Assembly (NCBI RefSeq): GCF_947507565.1
Contig: NC_089189.1
Span: 496,001-560,000 of the forward strand
Length of the DNA: 64,000 bases
Direction: 5' to 3'
Origin: Oscarella lobularis
Lineage: Eukaryota > Porifera > Homoscleromorpha > Homosclerophorida > Oscarellidae
In this document: positions 34,904 to 64,000 of the stretch, one piece after another
How positions within the stretch are numbered: the stretch's first letter is position 1
Layout of the letters: each line of letters begins with the position of its first letter
The notes under the pieces: model-generated
The model's database searches: none
The model's input: the letters and a program-made list of their open reading frames with translations, nothing else
What the model was told of the DNA's origin: nothing
Program-made: the position numbers and the translations under genes

Positions 34904-35194
34904 CTCAAAACGGACTGGAGCGAGTGTTGATGTTTGGTTGCGCATGCGCTTAGATTATTTCGAGTATTTTATTTACTGACACCTTCGTCGAATAATTTTA
35001 ATTAAAAAGTTTCACACTAGCATATCTCTTCAAATTTTCGCGAAGTCAAGATTTAGATCAATGGGCCCGGACTCGATTTTACATGAAATCCGGGACACGA
35101 TAGTGTGTCAACGTTCGGACATCCTCGATTCGTTCTCCCGTCCACCCGAATCGATCGCGTCGTTTGTCGCCGCAAACGAACAGAACACGCGCCA
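34904..35194. promoter_or_regulatory. Head-to-head promoter region of ANK-Death-ZU5-Death copy B and AKT
   Basis: 291 bp between divergent start codons. No TATA box is clear; an AT-rich stretch lies around 34960-35020. A shared bidirectional promoter is inferred from spacing only. Confidence 0.4.
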
Positions 35195-57408
<22,214 letters not shown>

Positions 57409-57928
57409 CTTTTACGCTGTTTAATAGTTTTAGCTCAGTCCATTTTCCCCTCTTGGTGTCATTGTCGTTTTTATGTGCATCGCTTTCCAGGAAATAAAAT
57501 CACTTTTAGCGCGCTGCAGTATCCGGGGAATCGGCCAAGATGGCGGCGAGTCGGAATTTTCAGTCAATCACCGTTTCTGGTACGATTGGGAGGGAATAGC
57601 GTGGGCAGCGTATGTTGGGGGTCTCGTGAGATATCCCTATCGCTAGTACGCGTCTCGGTTTTTGATACTAGGCCGTCGAACGCGTAGAAAGAAATAGAGT
57701 TTGTAAGGGGTAAAGTAGACTAATCCCAGCTCTAGAAGTACAAGGACGAAGCCCTGCAGTGCTGAACGCACGCGGGGCGGTTACGGATGCATTTTTGGCA
57801 GGCGAAAATGCTTTGTCTTAGTTTATGCCAGCGAACGGCGCGCGGCGACCTTTTCCTCTCCTGCAACAGAAGCGTAGCGCTCTTTTTAGCACTCTGCGGG
57901 CCTTTTTCAGCTAAAATTCGAAGTCCTA
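57409..57928. other. Intergenic region between convergent AKT and GH76 genes
   Basis: About 520 bp between the two stop codons (tail to tail). I see no supported coding exon; it should contain both 3' UTRs. Confidence 0.35.
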
Positions 57929-60393
57929 CTACGTATAGGTCCTTTTATGGTTCGCGTTCTCTATGCGTTCCATCACGTGGTGGGCCGTAAAAAGGCTCAC
58001 CGCCTGGGTTTGCGTTCTCGCGTCCAAACACAACTGATCTTGCTCCCCGCCGCCGCATCGCCACGTATAATCCGCGCAGCATCCCCCATAGCTATTATTA
58101 TCCGTAAAATAGTTCGAGCACCCCGAATCGCAATAGCAATAACCGCCGCCGCGAATTGGCAGCGCCACGGGCGTCGTATTTGGCTCGCATCGCCCCGCAC
58201 AGCTCGGCTCGCTCCCACACTCGAGTGCGTAGTCAAGACAACAATCCATATGACGCGCGCACGCGGCGTCACAGTAGCAAACATCAGGGACGTTTCCACC
58301 GCATCGTCGCGCGCAGGATGCGCGCGCTGACGGCCGCTTGACGCCCACGGTGTAACTATTTCCGTATTCCGCGCACGCTTGCCCGTACGTTCGATTGATT
58401 TGACTCGCTGAGCCGTAGAGCCAGCAATTGACCGCATTACCCTCGGGCGGATTATCCACGCACGTGCAAACAGCCGAAGCAGTTGTATAACAACCCGTTG
58501 AATTTTTATGGGGACACACGTTGTCTTTTAGCAAACCACACAAACTGCAGCGAGGCTGATTGCACGGCTGGTCGTCGCACGTGTAACACTCGCATAAATC
58601 CGAATCGCTCTCGCTCTCGGCGAAAAACATAAATTTCGTACAATTTTTGTCCCTTTCGCACTTTTCCCGACAAGCGTTCTGCGTTCCCGCCTTCCCTTTC
58701 CACAAAACAACGCTCGTCGCGTTGTACGTGCATCGCACGCCCTTACGAACGAACCACGTGTGCGGATCGGGCGGCGTTTCGATGCTCACATTCGAACTCG
58801 TCCACCACCAGTGAAACTTCGGCTCGAGCGCTCCGGCGTCGAGTCGAACGTATTCCCCGCTCGTTGTCGAACAAAGATCCTTTTTGGGAAACGGCGCGCG
58901 AACGATTGACTTCGACCAAGCGTTCTCGCTGCTATTTCTCACCATGGCAACCACTTTTTCGTACATATCCGACGTAAGTGCTCCGGAATCGTTAAGAGTT
59001 TGCGCGAAATAGGCTAGATGCGTGATAAAAACGCCTTTGAAACTGAAAAAATCGCTTCCCGGATCGCCGGTACGAAGCGTGCATTCCGCACTCGAAGTTA
59101 CGTACGCTCGCGATCCACGTTGAAGATCTTTTACGGCGCCGTCGGCGTTTGTAAGATTTTCCGCCGCCGCGTCGAGAAGCGTCTCGCACGCTCTTAAATA
59201 GTCGCGATTCGACGTAACGTTGTAGAGAATCGCCGCGCTGCTCATAAGGAGACCGTGGTTGTACGACATGCCGGCGATTCGACTGTTAGCGCAAAGCGAT
59301 CCGTTAAAAACCGTAAATTTCGAGTTGCAACACATCTCCGGTTGGGCCCCCGTGCTCATGATCCCGTTCGATGCGAATAATCCCGTGCCGTTGTCGAAAG
59401 CGTAGAGCCAATTCCATATCATTTCCGCGGCGTTGAGATAGTGCGTTCGATTTTTTGAATCCGCGGTTATTGGCGTTGCTAGGCGAGCGGCGGCGTGGAG
59501 CACTTCGACGATAGATATGCTGTCTTTGAAACGTTTGTCTAATCCCGTGTTCCACCAGAAACCGCCGCACTGTTCGGTGTCGTTGGCGGAATTGGTGCGA
59601 TTGTCCCAACCGTGCGTCCAAGCCCAGTCGACAATCGCCGCCGCGCGACGTCGCCACGCGTCGTTGCGAGTCAGGTCGTAGACGCGCAAGTAGGCGATGG
59701 CGTACCAAGCGAAATCGTCGATATAAACAGGCATTGTTTTAGGATCCTAAAAGAGAGCGAGCATTGATTTTCCTTACGTTAAGACAACATTTAGTTCCTT
59801 ACCCATTCCGAATTATATGGCGAATGAATCCACATGGATTCCGCCGTGTGCATGATCGTCGCTCCGAGCGATTCGTTCAGCGCTAGCTCCGCTGCGATGG
59901 CGTAGTTCGCCGCCGCTTCCAGAGCGACGGCCGACCACCATCGATAGCAAAACGTACACGCCGACGGCCAGTCGACCTCACACGTGCATCGCATGGGTTC
60001 CGAAGTTGCGCCGCTCGGCGCGAGCCCGCCCATTTGTCCGCACGCGAAAAAATACGTCGCCGGCGACGTCGCGTTCGCCGGAACGGGTCCCGGCGGCAAA
60101 TTGCACGTGCACGCCGATTTAGCGGTCGTGTAACAGCCGACCGTTTGCTTGGATGGACAAGGATCGGCGCTACGCGTACCACAGTAAACGCAGTCGGGTA
60201 TAGCGCACTTTTCCCCATTGCAATGATGGCATGGGCATCCCGTTTTCTTCGGTATGGGCCGATTCTTCGTTTCCACCTGCTGATAGTAGCGAAAGAGTCC
60301 GTTGAGCGCTTGCTCGGCTCGATCGATGGGTGATGGTGGCGGCGGCGGCACGGCTAAAGCCCAGGCGATGCTTATTAGTACGATGAGTAGCAT
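57929..60393 (-). CDS. Secreted GH76-like enzyme with Cys-rich, PAN-like and somatomedin-B-like modules (copy 1)
   Basis: Two exons, complement of 57929-59746 and 59803-60393, giving 802 residues. Signal peptide MLLIVLISIAWALA. The N-terminal region has a Cys-rich module (CPCHHCNGEKCAIPDC ... GCYTTAKSACTC). It is followed by the start of an alpha-alpha barrel, RWWSAVALEAAANYAI, which continues across the intron into VYIDDFAWYAIAYLRVYDLT, GGFWWN, ISIVEVLHAAARLA, MSYNHGLLMSSAAILY and DFFSFKGVFITHL. The Asp-Asp-x-x-W motif and WW/NHG layout fit GH76 (endo-alpha-1,6-mannanase; fungal DFG5/DCW1). After the barrel come a PAN/apple-like segment (CREKCERDKNCTKFMFF), a second copy of the Cys-rich module, and two somatomedin-B-like domains (CYCDAACARHMDCCLDY; CYCDSGCSNYF..CCADY). 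Predicted to be extracellular. Substrate unknown. Confidence 0.8.
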
Positions 60394-60439
60394 AGCGGGG
60401 CGGCAACCCAAACGTCGCACGTGGGCTCGTAAGGAGAAG
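60394..60439. promoter_or_regulatory. 46-bp gap between divergent GH76 start codons
   Basis: The chosen start codons, each immediately before a signal peptide, are at 60393 (-) and 60440 (+). If correct, the two 5' UTRs must overlap or the promoters lie inside the opposing gene's first exon. Longer open frames extend past both starts into the other gene, but lack signal-peptide character. A leader exon elsewhere is possible. Confidence 0.45.
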
Positions 60440-62912
60440 ATGCCAAGCAGCTGTGTCGTCATTCTCGGTTTATTTCTCGCAACGGCCGCGTCGCCGTCGC
60501 CGCCGCCGCCGATCGAACGAGCAAAAGACGCCCTGAACGGACTCCTTAGATACTTCGTCCAGGTGGAAAGCGGCACGAGTGCGCCACCAAGCGCTAAGGG
60601 ATGCCCGTGCTACGATTGCGCCGGGAATAATTGCACCATACCAACTTGCACGTTTTGCTCGGCGTTGATCGACGATCCGTGTACGGTGAAAAAAGTCGGC
60701 TTCGGTTGCTACGCGAACGCGTCGACGACGTGCACGTGTAATCGGCCGCCCGGGCCCATTCCACCGAATGCCACGTCGCCGGCAACGTTCTTTTTCGCGT
60801 GCGGGCAAATGGGCGGATTGGGGCCTCGTGACACTGGAGCCTACTCCAGCAGTTGCCTATGCGAAGTCGCTTGGCCGTTTGCCTGTACGAATTGTTACCG
60901 TTGGTGGTCGGCCGTCGCTTTGGAAGCGGCCGCCAATTACGTGATCGAATCTGGAATTCCGCTTAATAACTCCATGGCAACTCGCGTTATTTATATTGCC
61001 GAATCCACGTGGATTCATTCGCCCTATAACGCAGATTGGGTAGCAACTACTCAATACCAATGCACTATATATATTAATTTTTTTCTAGGAAGCGTTACAG
61101 AGTCCCGTTTTCATCGACGATTTCGCCTGGTATGCCATCGCGTATCTGCGCGTCTACGATCTCACCAAGGACGACGTGTGGCGACGGCGGGCGGCGGCAA
61201 TTCACGATTGGGCGTGGAAGTACGGCTACGATCATCGCAATCGAAGCGATTCCGCCGGCGAATGCGGCGGCTTCTGGTGGAACATGGACGTCTACAAGCA
61301 CTTCAAAGACAGCATCAGCATCGTCGAAGTTCTCCACGTCGCCGCGCGCCTCGCCACGCCAATAACGCCGTCGATCAATCGCACACATTTCCTCGATTCG
61401 GCTATATCGATATGGAATTGGATATTTGACTTCGATAACGGGTCCGGTCTCCTGGCAGCGAACGGGATAATGAGCACGGGAGCGCAGCCGGAATGGTGCT
61501 GCAATCCACGCTCCTCCGCGAACGAGTCCCTCGGTCGCCAATGCGCCAATAGTCGCGTACCGGGAATGTCCTACAATCACGGTCTCCTCATGAGCAGCGC
61601 GGCACTCCTATACAATATTACAGGCAAAAAGGAGTATCTAACCCGAGGCTTGTCCCTACTCGATGCCGCCTACGAGAACTTAACGAACGCCGACGGAGCC
61701 GTTCGCGATCTTCAACGCGGATCACGCGCTTTGGTTTACTCGGACGGCTATTGCAGCGAAAGTAGCGGCGATCCGGGCAGCGATTTTTTCAGCTTCAAAG
61801 GCATTTTCGTCACGCATCTGACCTACTTCGCTCAAACGCTTCGCAAGTCGCGCGCTCTCGACGACGACGCTTTGACGAAAGTTCGCTCGATTGCGACGAA
61901 GAGCAGCGAGAACGCGTGGACGAAATCGCGCGTCGCGCCGCCGTTTAATGCGACGGCGGACGCGTGCGACGACGGCGTGAAGAGAAAGAACTCGACCTTT
62001 TCGAAGTATCACTGGTGGTGGACGACGTCGAATGTGAGCCTCGAAACGCCGCCGAATCCGTATCTTTGGTTCTACAAGACCGGCGTGACGTGTTCGTATA
62101 GTCAAAATTCGTCGATTGTTTACTGGAAAGGGAATGTGGCTACGAAGGACGACTGCCAAGCGCATTGCGCCAACACGAGCTACGCCAATTGCACCAAGTT
62201 CGTTTTTTCCGGCGGCGATTATTCGACGACGTCGACGGCTTCGTGTCCTTGTTTCGAGTGCGACGGAACGCCGTGCTATCAGCCGGACTGTCAGTACTGC
62301 GAAACGCGCGCCCATAAAGCGTGTCCGACGAAGACGACCTATCCCGGCTGCTACACGACGGCGAAGGCCGCCTGCACGTGCAATTCTCAAAACACGACGA
62401 CGTTTTACAACTGTCTTCTGTACAAGCAAATGCCGGCGAAAGGTTTCGACAGGGAAAAGGGGCCGTCGTGCGCGGTGGCCGACTACGATTGCACGCTCGT
62501 CGCAAAGCGTCCCGATTCGCCTACGGATCCCTCAATGTCATGTCGAGGACGCTGCGGGAACGATTCCACGGGGGGCAGCTGCTTTTGTGACGTCTCTTGC
62601 GCTCGTCACTTCGACTGTTGTCTCGATTACACCGACGAGTGTTTGCCGGTCGAGCGGAAAATCCCGTCGTGTCTAAAACGTTGCCAGAGCGCCGTCGCTC
62701 ATCCGATTCCCGGCGGCGGCTACTGCTTCTGCGATTCGGGCTGCGCGAACGATTTTACCGACAATAATAGCTACGGCGGTTGCTGCGCCGACTACACGTG
62801 GAAATGTGCGAGCGGAATGCAGGACGAAATGTGTCTCGACGCGCGAACCCAGACGCAGGCGATCAGCGTTTTCGTCGCACATCACGTCGTGGAAGATTTA
62901 GAACGATCGTGA
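60440..62912 (+). CDS. Secreted GH76-like enzyme with Cys-rich, PAN-like and somatomedin-B-like modules (copy 2)
   Basis: Two exons, 60440-61039 and 61089-62912, giving 807 residues. Signal peptide SSCVVILGLFLATAASP. Same order as copy 1: Cys-rich module (CPCYDCAGNNCTIPTC), RWWSAVALEAAANYVIES, VFIDDFAWYAIAYLRVYDLT, ECGGFWWNMD, MSYNHGLLMSSAALLY, DFFSFKGIFVTHL, HWWWTTSNVS. These are followed by a PAN-like stretch (CQAHCANTSYANCTKFVF), the second Cys-rich module (CPCFECDGTPCYQPDC) and two somatomedin-B-like domains (CFCDVSCARHFDCCLDY; CFCDSGCANDFTDN). The single intron lies at the identical place, after HSPYN-DW, in all three copies. The Asp pair in IDDFAW is retained, so it is potentially active. 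Confidence 0.8.
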
Positions 62913-63038
62913 CGACACAAACGCCATTTATCCCTCCCTACATGAAGATATAGGTGCCTATATAGACTTGAACTCCTTCGATCAATCGATGAGAGTGGGA
63001 GTTTCTTTAGAAGATCTCGTGAGAAATTAGGAGTCGCG

Positions 63039-64000
63039 ATGTCGTTGAGACGGCTTTCTCTTTCGATTCTCGTCGCCTGTGCCGTCACCTTCGCGTCGTC
63101 GTCGCTACCGCCGCCTATTTCTCGCGCCAAGGACGCCGTCAACGGTCTACTTCAATATTTCTTCCGAGTTGAAAACGGCTCAGGAAAGTTTGTGCCGAAA
63201 GCGAAGGGATGCCCGTGTTACAGCTGCGACGGATCCGTCTGTCGTCCACCGGAATGCACGTGGTGCTCGGCCCAAGCCGACGATACGTGTCCGACAAAAA
63301 CAACGCCTGGTTGCTATACGCCAAAGTCTGCGGCGTGCACGTGCGATCGTCTACCTGGTCCCGTTCCGCCGAATTCGTCGTCTCCGGCGGCATTCTTCTT
63401 CGCCTGTGGTCAGATTGGCGGACTGGGACCGCGAGGTCGTAGCGGTTCTTATAGTTCCTGTGTGTGCGAGCTGGACTGGCCGTTTTGCTGTACGAATTGC
63501 TACAGATGGTGGTCGGCTGTTGCTTTGGAAGCGGCTGTCAATTATGTGATAGAGTCCAAGATGCCGGTGAATGATTCGTTCGCCGCTCACATCATGTACG
63601 TCGCGGAATCGACGTGGATTCATTCGCCCTACAATTCCGATTGGGTAAGAATGTGCCCTCCGTTTTTTGCGAGTCCAATAGTTGATCTTTTCTTTCTCGT
63701 TAGGATGTGTTGAAGACCCCCGTTTATATGGACGATTTCGCCTGGTATTCCATTGCTTATTTGCGCGTCTATGATCTGACCAACGATACCGTGTGGCGAG
63801 ACCGAGCAGCGGCGCTTCACGATTGGATATGGAAGTACGGTTACGATCATCGCCGTCAAAACGAGTCCACCAACGAATGCGGTGGCCTCTGGTGGAGCAC
63901 GGACAACACGAAGCATTTCAAGGACAGTATAACTATAGTAGAAGTTCTTCACTCTGCGGCGAAGCTGGCGAATCCTGCTGTCAACCCCATCGATCATTCG
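63039..64000 (+). CDS. Secreted GH76-like enzyme, copy 3 (cut by window edge)
   Basis: Exon 1 63039-63644; exon 2 starts at 63704 and continues past 64000. Signal peptide LSILVACAVTFASS. Cys-rich module CPCYSCDGSVCRPPEC, barrel start RWWSAVALEAAVNYVIES, then VYMDDFAWYSIAYLRVYDLT, ECGGLWWS and ITIVEVLHSAAKLA. It lies only 126 bp after the stop of copy 2, in the same orientation, which indicates tandem duplication. The C-terminal modules are outside the window. Confidence 0.8.

Noticed and set aside
34904-34945. Upstream ATG (MRNQT...) as the start of ANK-Death-ZU5-Death copy B
   Set aside because: The homologous upstream ATG in copy A is out of frame and ends in a stop, while the internal Met (MNVAEL/MTVAEL) is in frame in both, so the internal start is preferred.
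60302-60439. N-terminal extension of GH76 copy 2 to an ATG at 60302
   Set aside because: The extension is Gly/Arg-rich, overlaps the signal-peptide exon of copy 1 on the other strand, and would bury the obvious signal peptide that starts at 60440.

Overview
The window is from a compact, intron-rich animal genome. Coding exons are split by very short introns, mostly about 45-100 bp, and genes are tightly packed and often head-to-head or tail-to-tail. The gene content is metazoan: receptor and cytoplasmic tyrosine kinases, an AKT/PKB kinase, dynactin subunit 6, a TMTC2-type O-mannosyltransferase, and ANK/Death/ZU5 proteins. Together with GH76 enzymes and the small introns, this suggests a sponge, possibly a homoscleromorph (Oscarella-like). 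The species assignment is inference; I could not search a database. Gene models were built by hand from splice sites and reading-frame continuity.

Layout. (1) 1-2591 (-): a cytoplasmic tyrosine kinase with an N-terminal PH domain, proline-rich linkers and three WW domains, cut by the window edge inside the kinase domain. (2) 3104-5542 (+): a receptor tyrosine kinase with Ig-like ectodomain. (3) 6056-10125 (+): three tandem paralogous small secreted cysteine-containing proteins, two of which share a conserved core promoter. (4) 10370-12016: a DNA transposon remnant with ~0.5 kb terminal inverted repeats made of heptamers, a 6-bp target-site duplication, and the 3' end of an integrase-core transposase. 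(5) 12431-16471 (-): a second Ig receptor tyrosine kinase and, upstream, a paralogue that stops just after its membrane segment and has no kinase. (6) 17881-18777 (+): dynactin subunit 6 (DCTN6), convergent with a PAW-like plus C2 domain gene (18861-20336, -). (7) 20517-21885 (-): a secreted, extremely acidic protein. (8) 22213-25557 (-): TMTC2. (9) 27152-34903 (-): a tandem pair of large genes encoding ankyrin repeats, a Death domain, ZU5 and a second Death domain. (10) 35195-57408 (+): AKT, one of whose introns is about 19.5 kb and is almost filled by an ~18.5 kb minisatellite. (11) 57929-64000: three GH76-like secreted enzymes with cysteine-rich, PAN-like and somatomedin-B-like modules; the first two are divergent with start codons only 46 bp apart, and the third runs off the right edge.

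Themes. Signalling dominates: tyrosine kinases, AKT, and Death/ZU5 adaptors. Local duplication is frequent: Ig receptors, small secreted proteins, ANK-Death-ZU5-Death genes and GH76 genes are all tandem families. The most unusual items are the PH-WW-tyrosine kinase, the ANK-Death-ZU5-Death pair, the AKT intron satellite with a polyadenylation-like hexamer in most units, the AKT hydrophobic motif that lacks a phospho-acceptor, and the GH76/somatomedin-B cluster.
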